Below are positions 52,902 through 60,885 of a stretch of DNA of 64,000 nucleotides, piece by piece. Position 1 is the stretch's first letter. Every line of letters starts with the position of its first letter. The notes below the pieces were generated by a model. That model had not been told where the DNA came from, did no database searches, and saw only the letters and a program-made list of their open reading frames with translations. Origin of the DNA: Paenimyroides marinum (GTDB lineage: Bacteria > Bacteroidota > Bacteroidia > Flavobacteriales > Flavobacteriaceae); contig NZ_FNXE01000004.1 of assembly GCF_900108395.1 (NCBI RefSeq), positions 62,001 through 126,000 of the forward strand, read 5' to 3'. The translations under genes and the position numbers were made by a program.

Positions 52902-55175
52902 ATGAAATTTTACAATAAACTCATTTGTATTCTTGTTATTTTCTTTACAGGAAATTTGTTTGCACAATTTCAACCTTTTTCCGAAAGTACTGAAAAAAAC
53001 TTTTCCGATACGGATAAATTTGTAAGACTAAATGAACCAAACGAGTTTAGACTTTACACTTTTAATCTTCAAAACTTTTTAAAATGGGTAAAAGATGCAC
53101 CTGAGCTGTCTAATGCTCCTTCTGATTTAATTATTTCATTACCCGATGGCAACGGAAACTTCTCTAATTATTGGGTATATAATAACAGTACCATGGAACC
53201 TGAACTGGCTGAGACGGTTTCAAACATACGAAGCCTAAAAGCTGTTGATATAAAGAATACAGGAAATAATATAAGTATTAGTGTTTCTGATATTTTTGGT
53301 TTGCACGCAATGGGTATGAAAACCGATGGGTCTGTTTTCTATATTGATAACTACACTAACGACTTAAACGCTGTTATTGCATATCAGCGCAATAGTTTAG
53401 AAGCACCGAAAAACAACTTTACCTGTTTGGTTTCTAATGATGATTCTCAAAATGAATTTGCAGCTTTTAACACGCCAGTCCAGACATTCAGCTTAGACAA
53501 TAAACGCAGAACCTTTCGTTTAGCTTTAGCCTGTACCATTGAATATGCAGCTTTTCATATTAACAATGCCCCAACCGGCACTCCAAATATCACTCTTACT
53601 CAAAAAGAAAATATTGTTTTAGCTGCAATGAACGTTACTTTAACACGTTTAAATCAAATTTTTGAACGTGAATTAAATGTTCACTTAAACCTAATTGCTA
53701 ATAATAGAAGTATCATTTTTATATCAAATGATAATTTCACAAATAATAATGCCAACTTATTAATTAATGAAAGTCAAAGTGTTATTGACAATGTTATAGG
53801 TTCATCTAATTACGATATAGGTCACACGTTCAGCACCGGTGGCGGTGGATTGGCAAGTTTAGGATCTGTTTGTAGTTCATGGTTAAAAGCTTCGGGGATA
53901 ACCGGCTCTCCTTCTCCTGTTGGAGATCCGTTTGATGTAGATTATGTAGCACACGAAATGGGACATCAGTTTGGTGCAAATCACACGTTTAATAATTCGT
54001 GTCAGTTTAACAGAAATTCCAATACAGCAATGGAAACTGGTAGTGGCAGTACCATTATGTCTTACGCAGGTATTTGTACACCAAACGTACAAAACAATGT
54101 AGATGATTACTATCATTACATCAGCATTAAAGAAATGCAGACATTTTTATCATCTGCAAGTTGTGCCACTCAAACAACTGTTTCAAATTCTGCACCGGCA
54201 GTTACTTCTTTAACAGCCAAAACAATACCTTACGGAACACCGTTTATATTAAGTACAACAGCAACTGATGCAGATAATGATCAGCTAACATATACGTTTG
54301 AGCAAATCAATACACAAATAGCAACACAACCCCCGGTAGCTACTGCTACAACCGGTCCTGCATTCAGATCCGTAGCACCAAGCACAGACAATTTCAGATC
54401 GTTCCCTAACCTTTCTACTGTTTTAGCAGGCACAACCAACAGCAATGGCATTGTAAGTAATCAATGGGAACGCTTAGCGACCGTTGCCCGGAGTTACAGT
54501 TTTGTAGCAACCGTTCGCGATAACAATCCTCTTGGTGCACGAGTAGTTTACACGCCACCTGTCAGCATCACAGTAGCCAATACAGGACCTTTTGTAATTA
54601 CTTCGCCTGATAACAATCCAAATACAACAGAAGCAACCTGGTTTTTTGGCGATACCAAAACAATTACATGGAATGTAGCCGGAACCACTGCAAACAATAT
54701 TAATACAGCAAATGTGAATATTTTGGTTTCAACTGATGATGGTATCACTTATACCAATTTAGTTGCCAATACACCAAACGATGGTACAGAAACAATTACT
54801 GTTCCTTCAAATGTAACAATCTCACATAATGCACGGATTAAAATTGAAGCGGTGAACAATATTTTTTATACGGTTTCTAAAAAATTCACCCTGTGGGACC
54901 CAAATGTAAGTGTAGAAGAAGTTGAACTGAAAGATTTAAACATTTACCCGAATCCCGCTACCTCTGTTTTAAATATTGAATTTTCTACAGAAACTTCCGG
55001 CAAAACAACATTTGATATTTTTGACTTAAACGGCAGATTGATTCAAACAGTAACTACTGAAACGGCAACAGATATCCAGCAACAAATAAATGTGGAAACT
55101 TTAAAAAACGGAATGTATATTTTAGTGATAAACACCGGAAAATACACCTCAACACATAAGTTTATTAAGAAATAG
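52902..55175 (+). CDS. Secreted reprolysin-like metalloprotease with T9SS type A sorting domain
   Basis: A 757-residue protein; signal peptide from the ATG at 52902 (cleavage near NLFAQ). The zinc-binding HExxHxxGxxH is complete: H351, E352, H355 and H361 in HEMGHQFGANH, followed by a downstream methionine turn (TIMSYAG). The propeptide-like N-terminus precedes it; after it come Ig/cadherin-like beta domains (about 430-660) and a type A sorting domain (LKDLNIYPNPATSVLNIEFS ... LKNGMYILVI ... HKFIKK). Extracellular protein degradation is inferred. Confidence 0.92.
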   Translation: MKFYNKLICILVIFFTGNLFAQFQPFSESTEKNFSDTDKFVRLNEPNEFRLYTFNLQNFLKWVKDAPELSNAPSDLIISLPDGNGNFSNYWVYNNSTMEPELAETVSNIRSLKAVDIKNTGNNISISVSDIFGLHAMGMKTDGSVFYIDNYTNDLNAVIAYQRNSLEAPKNNFTCLVSNDDSQNEFAAFNTPVQTFSLDNKRRTFRLALACTIEYAAFHINNAPTGTPNITLTQKENIVLAAMNVTLTRLNQIFERELNVHLNLIANNRSIIFISNDNFTNNNANLLINESQSVIDNVIGSSNYDIGHTFSTGGGGLASLGSVCSSWLKASGITGSPSPVGDPFDVDYVAHEMGHQFGANHTFNNSCQFNRNSNTAMETGSGSTIMSYAGICTPNVQNNVDDYYHYISIKEMQTFLSSASCATQTTVSNSAPAVTSLTAKTIPYGTPFILSTTATDADNDQLTYTFEQINTQIATQPPVATATTGPAFRSVAPSTDNFRSFPNLSTVLAGTTNSNGIVSNQWERLATVARSYSFVATVRDNNPLGARVVYTPPVSITVANTGPFVITSPDNNPNTTEATWFFGDTKTITWNVAGTTANNINTANVNILVSTDDGITYTNLVANTPNDGTETITVPSNVTISHNARIKIEAVNNIFYTVSKKFTLWDPNVSVEEVELKDLNIYPNPATSVLNIEFSTETSGKTTFDIFDLNGRLIQTVTTETATDIQQQINVETLKNGMYILVINTGKYTSTHKFIKK

Positions 55176-55191
55176 TGTGTTTCCTTAAAGG

Positions 55192-55229
55192 AAAAAACGC
55201 GGAAGTTATAAAACTTCCGCGTTTTTTTT
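55192..55229. terminator. Bidirectional terminator
   Basis: A 16-bp stem AAAAAACGCGGAAGTT / AACTTCCGCGTTTTTT with a 3-4 nt loop and T runs both ways, between the convergent protease and acyltransferase genes. Confidence 0.92.
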
Positions 55230-57042
55230 ATTCCTCAAATTTCTCATTAATTTTCTGTTCCAGTTCTTTTTGTAATTCTTCAATCACCGGGCGAACGGTA
55301 CTTTCTGGTAAATCGGCAATGCGGATATACATCAATCCGTCAACCGAATTATTAAACAACGGATCCACATTAAAAGCCACTACCCTTGCATTCTGCTTAA
55401 TATATTTTTTAATTAAAACCGGCAAACGCAATCCGCCTGGCTCTACCTCTTCAATCAGTTTATCAAATTTATTTAAATCGGCTTCAGCTTCATTAAAGAC
55501 AAAATCTTTATCGGCATCTTTCAGCTGCACTTTATATTCTTTTTTAGGCTGAACATATTGTGCTACATACGGATCGTAAAAATGCGATTTCATAAACTCA
55601 ATCATCAGCGATTTACTAAAATCAGAAAACTGGTTACTGATGCTTACGCCTCCAATCAAATATTTATGCTCGGGATATCTCAATGTGGTATGCACAATTC
55701 CTTTCCACAATAAAAACAACGGCATTGGTTTTTGCTGGTAACTACCTACAATAAAAGCACGTCCCATTTCTATCGATTGTTCCATCATGGAATACAATTC
55801 CGGTTCAAATCGAAACAATTCTGTCAGATAAAATCCATCGATTCCGTGTTTTGTATAAATGTCTTTTCCCAATCCCATTCGGTAGGCACCTGCAATACAC
55901 TTCGCATCGTCATCCCACAAAAACATGTGCTTATAAAACGTATCGTATCTGTCTAAATCAATCGACTCGTTTGTACCTTCTCCAACAGCCCGAAACGTAA
56001 TTTCCCTCAAACGTCCAATTTCACGCAAAATATTAGGAATATTAGCCGCATCGGTTAAGAACACTTCGTAATTTTTGCTTTGCAGCAAACGGTCATCTCC
56101 TTTACGCAACGCTTCGATTTCTTTGACCATTAAATCTTGCAATACCGGATGCTCGATTTCTTTTGGCGGTGGAGCAGGCAACTTAAACGACGGTATTTTG
56201 ATGTATTGTTTTTTATCATCTTTCGTGGTATTTGCCAGCAAATACGTTTTTTGGCGCAGGAATTTACCAAAATTTTCAATAGAATCGCCATGTTCATCTT
56301 GTTCGGCAACAGTTATAGGCTTACCAATACGCACACGAATTACGCGGTCTTTTTGAGTAAGTAGCTCCGATGGTAATTTTGCTGTTTGTAATGTTGGACT
56401 TATTTTAGACAACAAATAAAACAATTTGCTGTTTTTTGCATGAAAATAAATTGGAATAACCGGTACCTGTGCCTTCTTAATTAATTTCAACGCACTTTCT
56501 TCCCATGGTTTATCAACGATTTTATCGCCATCTTCAAAATTCGATACTTCGCCGGCGGGAAAAATCCCCAATGGTTTTCCATCGCTTAAATGCCGTAACG
56601 TTTCCTTTAGTCCCAAAACACTTGATTGGGAATCTTTATGGTTCTCAAACGGATTTACCGGCATGATAAACGGTTTCAAAGGTTCAATGCGGTGCAATAA
56701 AAAATTGGCGATTATTTTAAAATCAGGGTCATGTTCACGCATTAATTTCAGCAATAAAATCCCATCAATCCCCCCTAACGGATGGTTTGAAATGGTTATA
56801 TACGACCCTTGTTTCGGCAAGCGTTTTAATTCTTCAGGATCAATTTCAAATTCTATTTGAAATTCTTCTAAAATTCCGTTTAAAAACGCTGTGTCTTCTA
56901 AATGTTTATTGCGGTCGTATATTTTATTAAGTTCAGAAATTTTAAGCACTTTCATTAACAACCAACCAGAAAAAGTACCTATAAATCCGTACTTATCTAA
57001 TTTTATTACCTGTGCAATTTCCTTAGCGGTTACTAACCCCAT
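55228..57042 (-). CDS. olsF: Bifunctional acyltransferase, OlsF-like (lysophospholipid acyltransferase plus GNAT-type N-acyltransferase)
   Basis: A 604-residue two-domain protein. Residues about 70-290 are a PlsC-like O-acyltransferase with ISNHPLGGIDGILLLKLM (histidine/aspartate site, spaced H-x5-D) and GIFPAGEVSNF. Residues about 330-540 are an OlsB-like acyl-ACP N-acyltransferase (LREITFRAVGEGTNESIDLD, DDDAKCIAGAYRMGLGKDIY). OlsF, described in Serratia and Flavobacterium, combines these to make ornithine lipids; the domain order here matches. Other amino acids (lysine, glycine) could be the acceptor. Confidence 0.8.
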   Translation of the reverse strand: MGLVTAKEIAQVIKLDKYGFIGTFSGWLLMKVLKISELNKIYDRNKHLEDTAFLNGILEEFQIEFEIDPEELKRLPKQGSYITISNHPLGGIDGILLLKLMREHDPDFKIIANFLLHRIEPLKPFIMPVNPFENHKDSQSSVLGLKETLRHLSDGKPLGIFPAGEVSNFEDGDKIVDKPWEESALKLIKKAQVPVIPIYFHAKNSKLFYLLSKISPTLQTAKLPSELLTQKDRVIRVRIGKPITVAEQDEHGDSIENFGKFLRQKTYLLANTTKDDKKQYIKIPSFKLPAPPPKEIEHPVLQDLMVKEIEALRKGDDRLLQSKNYEVFLTDAANIPNILREIGRLREITFRAVGEGTNESIDLDRYDTFYKHMFLWDDDAKCIAGAYRMGLGKDIYTKHGIDGFYLTELFRFEPELYSMMEQSIEMGRAFIVGSYQQKPMPLFLLWKGIVHTTLRYPEHKYLIGGVSISNQFSDFSKSLMIEFMKSHFYDPYVAQYVQPKKEYKVQLKDADKDFVFNEAEADLNKFDKLIEEVEPGGLRLPVLIKKYIKQNARVVAFNVDPLFNNSVDGLMYIRIADLPESTVRPVIEELQKELEQKINEKFEE

Positions 57043-57056
57043 TAGCTATTTTTTTG

Positions 57057-57064
57057 CAAATATA
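57057..57064 (-). promoter_or_regulatory. Putative -7 element of the olsF-like gene
   Basis: TATATTTG on the minus strand, 14 bases before the ATG at 57042. Confidence 0.5.
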
Positions 57065-57151
57065 ACAATTCATTTAACTCTTATAAAGAGTATTGATTTT
57101 TTAGATTACGAAATTTAAATATACTAAAAATTGTTAAGCGATTATTAAAAA

Positions 57152-57250
57152 ATGTTTTGGTATAGAAAGCAAGTGTTTTATATTCTAAAAGCCGCTGTCA
57201 TCGCTAACAGAACTTTAAATAAAGTTAGAGAGAAGCTGGGGTATGCATAA
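57152..57250 (+). CDS. Possible 32-residue peptide
   Basis: MFWYRKQVFYILKAAVIANR followed by TLNKVREKLGYA, ending 6 bp before a hairpin. Amphipathic and basic, helical in appearance. No promoter element seen and no family recognised. Confidence 0.28.
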   Translation: MFWYRKQVFYILKAAVIANRTLNKVREKLGYA

Positions 57251-57256
57251 AACAAT

Positions 57257-57287
57257 AAACGCCACCCAAATTGAGTGGCGTTCTTTA
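57257..57287. terminator. Hairpin between two small opposed frames
   Basis: AACGCCAC / GTGGCGTT, 8 bp, with a 9-nt loop; T-rich on both sides (TTCTTTATTTT on plus, TTTATTG on minus). Probably ends the minus-strand unit of the gene at 57388. Confidence 0.65.
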
Positions 57288-57289
57288 TT

Positions 57290-57388
57290 TTAATTTTTAT
57301 GTTGAGGAGGATTGGTAATACCTGCCTCCTGCATTTCCAATCTAGTTTTATAGACTTCCAGAAGGTGTTTTTCTGTTACTTTATGCAT
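57290..57388 (-). CDS. Putative 32-residue protein coupled by TAATG
   Basis: MHKVTEKHLLEVYKTRLEMQ followed by EAGITNPPQHKN. The ATG overlaps the stop of the preceding gene (TAATG), and the stop is 3-8 bp before a terminator hairpin, so it fills exactly the space between gene and terminator. That placement supports a genuine small protein; no family recognised. Confidence 0.5.
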   Translation of the reverse strand: MHKVTEKHLLEVYKTRLEMQEAGITNPPQHKN

Positions 57389-57813
57389 TATTCTTTTTTA
57401 TAAAAACCTATTTGATTATCTTTTAAAAACTTAGTCTTCAATTTATGATGATATGCAGTCATAGAAACTCTAATAGCTTCACATGTAGAATAAGCAATAA
57501 AATATTCGAAATCTAGTTCTTCATTGATAGTCTTTAGGATGTTTTTAACATCCTTTTTCTTATATTCTGACCGATTTATAGGTACAATAATTTTTCCATA
57601 AAACTTACATTTCCCGTTTATAGCCCTTGAAACAACTGGTGATCTATAAGCTACTTTATAATTGATTTTCTCTCCTTTGTAAACTATATAACTCCAAGAA
57701 ACGGATTCTTCATTGCAATCAATAATTAGATAATCTTCTCTGCAATCTCTTTCCTGCGAATTTGCATTTGAAATAATTAAAAGAAAAAAGAATATTGTAA
57801 GTTGAACCTTCAT
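57388..57813 (-). CDS. Hypothetical secreted protein
   Basis: A 141-residue protein; ATG at 57813 chosen because it starts the signal peptide (MKVQLTIFFFLLIISNANSQ). The body has five cysteines (for example ERDCREDYLIIDCNEES, STCEAIRV), suggesting disulfides in the periplasm. Unknown family. A TATTTTTG element on the minus strand at 57829-57836 fits a promoter. The stop overlaps the ATG of a 32-codon frame. Confidence 0.6.
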   Translation of the reverse strand: MKVQLTIFFFLLIISNANSQERDCREDYLIIDCNEESVSWSYIVYKGEKINYKVAYRSPVVSRAINGKCKFYGKIIVPINRSEYKKKDVKNILKTINEELDFEYFIAYSTCEAIRVSMTAYHHKLKTKFLKDNQIGFYKKE

Positions 57814-57843
57814 TTTTATTGCAAAATACAAAAATACCGCCGA

Positions 57844-57861
57844 ATTTGTTTCAGCTTCGCA
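57844..57861. repeat. Truncated TGAGA/TGACA-family repeat, inverted
   Basis: ATTTGTTTCAGCTTCGCA matches one arm of the inverted copy at 60826 (TTGATTCAGCTTCTCA). It lies just upstream of the copy at 57877, giving the same opposed arrangement as at 60791/60826. Confidence 0.45.
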
Positions 57862-57876
57862 TTTTTTTGTCTATAA

Positions 57877-57906
57877 TGAGATTCTGAAACAAGTTCAGAA
57901 TGACAC
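57877..57906. repeat. TGAGA-stem-ACAAG-stem-TGACA repeat, copy 1
   Basis: TGAGATTCTGAAACAAGTTC AGAATGACAC; the stem arms are TTCTGAA and TTCAGAA around ACAAG. Confidence 0.75.
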
Positions 57907-57950
57907 GCTGAATCTAAATTTATATCTGTGAATCTGTGGGAAAATAAAAA

Positions 57951-57980
57951 ACCTACAAGGTCAAGCAGACTCTTGCAGGT
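57951..57980. repeat. Degenerate palindrome of the AAGGTC family
   Basis: ACCTACAAGGTCAAGC AGACTCTTGCAGGT has the ends of the second palindrome seen at 15456 and 16616 but imperfect arms. Confidence 0.65.
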
Positions 57981-57989
57981 TGAATATTA

Positions 57990-58018
57990 TGAGATTCCGG
58001 AACAAGTCCGGAATGACA
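57990..58018. repeat. TGAGA-stem-ACAAG-stem-TGACA repeat, copy 2
   Basis: Stem arms TTCCGGA and TCCGGAA around ACAAG, ends TGAGA and TGACA. It begins 16 bp beyond the stop of the carboxyltransferase gene, where it may also act as a transcript end. Confidence 0.78.
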
Positions 58019-58033
58019 AAGATTTGAAAGAAA

Positions 58034-59575
58034 CTACAACGGAATATTTCCGTGTTTGCGGTTTGGCGTTGCTACTTCTTTATTTTCGAGCATTTTAAAT
58101 GCTTTTATTAATTTGCGGCGGGTATCTTGTGGAAAGATTACTTCATCAATAAATCCACGTTGTGCTGCACGGTATGGGTTGGCAAATTTCTCCGCGTATT
58201 CGGCTTCTTTTTCTGCTAATTTAGCTGCCGGATCAGCTGCTTCGGCAATCTCACGTTTAAAGATGATTTCTGATGCTCCTTTTGCTCCCATAACGGCAAT
58301 TTCTGCACCTGGCCACGCAAAGTTCATATCGGCACCAATGTGTTTTGAGTTCATTACGTCGTAAGCACCTCCGTAAGCTTTACGGGTAATTACGGTAACT
58401 TTTGGTACGGTAGCTTCAGACAAAGCATATAATAATTTTGCACCGTGAACAATGATTCCGTTCCATTCCTGATCAGTTCCAGGTAAAAATCCGGGTACAT
58501 CAACCAACACCAATAACGGAATGTTGAACGCATCACAGAAACGTACGAAACGAGCAGATTTGATCGATGAATTCACATCTAAACATCCTGCTAAAAACAT
58601 TGGGTTATTGGCAACAATTCCCACGGATTTTCCACCGATACGTGCAAAACCTACAATGATGTTTTCAGCATAATTTTTATGAATTTCGTAAAAAGAATCC
58701 TCATCGATTACGTTGTTGATTACATCGTGCATATCGTAAGGTTTGTTCGCATTATCCGGAACAATGGTATTTAATTGCTCACGTAACTCGTCACCTAATT
58801 CATAAGGTAAATCTTCAACAACTTCTTGATTGTTTTGTGGAATATAACTCAACAAACGTTTTACATCTTCTAAACATTCGATATCGTTCGCAGAAGTGGT
58901 ATGTGCAACACCCGATTTTGTAGAGTGCGTTGATGCCCCGCCCAATTCTTCCGAAGTAACGGTTTCGTTTGTAACGGTTTTAACAACGTTCGGACCTGTA
59001 ACGAACATATACGAAGATCCTTCAACCATCATCGTAAAATCGGTCATAGCAGGCGAATAAACCGCTCCACCAGCACAAGGCCCCATAATTGCAGAAATTT
59101 GAGGAATCACCCCAGAAGCTTGCACATTCCGGAAAAAGATATCAGCATAACCACCTAACGAACGAACACCTTCCTGAATACGTGCCCCACCTGAATCGTT
59201 CAATCCGATCATTGGTGCACCCACTTTCAATGCCATATCCATTACTTTACAGATTTTTTCGGCGTGCGTTTCAGACAAAGCTCCGCCAAAAACCGTAAAA
59301 TCCTGTGCAAAAGCATACACCAAACGTCCGTTAACAGTTCCGTAACCCGTAATCACACCATCGCCTAAGTAATGCTCTTTATCTAAACCAAAATCTTTGG
59401 TACGATGCGTTACAAAGGCTCCGATTTCTTCAAAAGAGCCTTCGTCAAAGAAGTATTCAATACGCTCACGAGCCGTTAATTTCTTTTTTGCGTGTTGTGC
59501 GTCGATACGCTTTTGTCCGCCACCTAATTGGGCTTCGGCTAATTTTTTATTTAAAATGTCAAATTTTGTATTCAT
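58034..59575 (-). CDS. Acyl-CoA carboxylase carboxyltransferase subunit (propionyl-CoA carboxylase beta type)
   Basis: A 513-residue carboxyltransferase with both crotonase-like halves fused: [57 protein letters not shown] (biotin side) and [32 protein letters not shown] [16 protein letters not shown]. It transfers carboxyl from biotin to acyl-CoA, most likely propionyl- or acetyl-CoA. Last gene of a minus-strand operon with the biotin carboxylase and carrier genes, separated from them by a nuclease-fold gene. Confidence 0.93.
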   Translation of the reverse strand: MNTKFDILNKKLAEAQLGGGQKRIDAQHAKKKLTARERIEYFFDEGSFEEIGAFVTHRTKDFGLDKEHYLGDGVITGYGTVNGRLVYAFAQDFTVFGGALSETHAEKICKVMDMALKVGAPMIGLNDSGGARIQEGVRSLGGYADIFFRNVQASGVIPQISAIMGPCAGGAVYSPAMTDFTMMVEGSSYMFVTGPNVVKTVTNETVTSEELGGASTHSTKSGVAHTTSANDIECLEDVKRLLSYIPQNNQEVVEDLPYELGDELREQLNTIVPDNANKPYDMHDVINNVIDEDSFYEIHKNYAENIIVGFARIGGKSVGIVANNPMFLAGCLDVNSSIKSARFVRFCDAFNIPLLVLVDVPGFLPGTDQEWNGIIVHGAKLLYALSEATVPKVTVITRKAYGGAYDVMNSKHIGADMNFAWPGAEIAVMGAKGASEIIFKREIAEAADPAAKLAEKEAEYAEKFANPYRAAQRGFIDEVIFPQDTRRKLIKAFKMLENKEVATPNRKHGNIPL

Positions 59576-59579
59576 TGTT

Positions 59580-60647
59580 TTATTGTTCTTTTATTAATGA
59601 TTTTAACTCTTCCTTACTTGGAAGTACAGTTTTATATCTGCTTGCAAAGATGTGTTCGTTATTTTCGGGCAAAGTATATTCCACAACGGCTTCGCTTTTG
59701 TTTTGACAAAGTACAATACCAATGGTTTTGTTTTCGTCTTCCAGACGGACTTCCCGGTCATAATAATTCACATACATTTGCATTTGTCCGATGTCCTGAT
59801 GCTTCAGCTCGCCGATTTTCAAATCAATCAATACAAAAGATTTCAATATGCGGTTGTAGAAAACCAAATCAATCCAAAAATGTTTGTCATCAAAAGAAAT
59901 CCGTTTTTGTCGGGCTACAAATGTAAATCCATTGCCTAATTCCAATAAAAAATGTTCCAACTTGTTGATGATTTCTTCTTCCAACTGATTTTCAGAATAA
60001 ACTGATTGTTCAGGCAATCCGATAAATTCCAAGATATAAGGATCTTTTATGGCATCTTTTGGTTTTTCAATTATTAAACCTTTTTCGGAAAGTTCCTTTA
60101 CTTTGTCTTTATCTCTGCTCAAAACTAACCGAGTGTACAATGCAGAATCATACTGCCGTTCCAGTTCACGAACACTCCAATTATTCTTTGCGGCTTCTAT
60201 TTCGTAAAATTTGCGTTCATTTTCATCATCAATTCGCATCAGCTTTAAATAATGCGACCAACTTAAATTGAATTTCGCAGACACTGTTTGCGATTTTTCG
60301 TTTTGTAATTCGTCAGTCAGTGACTGACTTTTTGGAGAAATCGTCAACAGTGTTGACGAATTTGAATACGTTAAATAAAAGTATCGCATTTTAGTAAGAT
60401 TTTCTACAGAAAAACCTCTTCCAAACTCTTTGGTCAGCACTTTTGACAGTTCTTTTAAAAGCTGTTTCCCGTATTCGGCTCTTTCTTTACCTCCTTGCTC
60501 TTCCTCAACAATCATTCTTCCGATTTCAAAGTAGGTCGTTACCATTGTTTGATTAATGGTACGCACAACATTACCCCTTGCGAATTGCAGTAAATCAACA
60601 ATCTGAGAAAAGAAGTTTGTGTTTATATTTGCTTTTTTTTCTGCCAC
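59580..60647 (-). CDS. YhcG/DUF1016-family PDDEXK nuclease-fold protein
   Basis: A 355-residue protein. The N-terminal DUF1016 domain (about 10-165: [40 protein letters not shown]) is followed by a YhcG C-terminal nuclease-fold domain (about 180-345) with [10 protein letters not shown] and [10 protein letters not shown], the D...DxK core of PDDEXK enzymes. The start is GTG at 60647, within a dispersed ATCTGTGGC-type repeat; an in-frame stop is upstream and the next Met is residue 35. The family often accompanies restriction-modification or defence genes. It sits 4 bp from the carboxyltransferase start, inside an unrelated operon. Two perfect palindromes lie in its interdomain linker. Confidence 0.88.
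   Translation of the reverse strand: MAEKKANINTNFFSQIVDLLQFARGNVVRTINQTMVTTYFEIGRMIVEEEQGGKERAEYGKQLLKELSKVLTKEFGRGFSVENLTKMRYFYLTYSNSSTLLTISPKSQSLTDELQNEKSQTVSAKFNLSWSHYLKLMRIDDENERKFYEIEAAKNNWSVRELERQYDSALYTRLVLSRDKDKVKELSEKGLIIEKPKDAIKDPYILEFIGLPEQSVYSENQLEEEIINKLEHFLLELGNGFTFVARQKRISFDDKHFWIDLVFYNRILKSFVLIDLKIGELKHQDIGQMQMYVNYYDREVRLEDENKTIGIVLCQNKSEAVVEYTLPENNEHIFASRYKTVLPSKEELKSLIKEQ
60312..60328. repeat. Perfect palindrome inside the YhcG-family gene
   Basis: GTCAGTCA-G-TGACTGAC, 8-bp arms with one central base. It encodes part of the variable linker (SQSLTDELQ) between the two domains. Confidence 0.8.
60341..60359. repeat. Second perfect palindrome inside the YhcG-family gene
   Basis: TCGTCAACA-G-TGTTGACGA, 9-bp arms, extendable by an AAA/TTT pair with one bulged A. 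Encodes SSTLLTIS in the linker. Confidence 0.8.
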
Positions 60648-60709
60648 AGATGCACGATTATATCCTATTTAAACTGAAATCTAATGTAAATATATTTGTT
60701 TTTATTTCT

Positions 60710-60727
60710 ACAGATGCACGGATAATC
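60710..60727. repeat. ACAGATGCACG repeat
   Basis: ACAGATGCACGGATAATC; a near-identical CACAGATGCACGATTA lies at 60645-60660 and an inverted ATGCATCTGTGG at 60868-60879. These lie around the YhcG-family gene start. Confidence 0.6.
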
Positions 60728-60790
60728 TGACCTAAATTAAAATATCATTCTTAAGAAGAATTCAATAAAATTTTGAGTGAACGTTATATG

Positions 60791-60820
60791 TGAGATTCCG
60801 AAAACAAGTTCGGAATGACA
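60791..60820. repeat. TGAGA-stem-ACAAG-stem-TGACA repeat, copy 3
   Basis: Stem arms TTCCGAA and TTCGGAA around AACAAG, with TGAGA and TGACA ends; five bases from an inverted copy. Confidence 0.78.
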
Positions 60821-60825
60821 ACTGG

Positions 60826-60854
60826 TGTCAAGCTGAACTTGATTCAGCTTCTCA
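60826..60854. repeat. TGAGA/TGACA-family repeat, inverted copy 4
   Basis: Contains AAGCTGAA-CTTGA-TTCAGCTT, a perfect 8-bp stem. Its reverse complement begins TGAGA and ends TTGACA, so it is the same family in the opposite orientation, facing copy 3. Confidence 0.75.
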
Positions 60855-60885
60855 TCCCTTTAATCTATGCATCTGTGGTATATTA

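Larger units (their letters stand above)
57043..57387. other. Spacer between olsF-like gene and hypothetical gene at 57388
   Basis: 345 bp holding the olsF promoter element, two opposed 32-codon frames (57152-57250 plus, 57290-57388 minus) and, between them, a hairpin. Also an inverted repeat AACTTTA-AA-TAAAGTT (57212-57227). Otherwise A/T-rich with no recognisable RNA. Confidence 0.6.

Noticed and set aside
57877..60854. CRISPR-like array
   Set aside because: The repeats are few, palindromic, in both orientations and unevenly spaced by genes; no cas genes are present.
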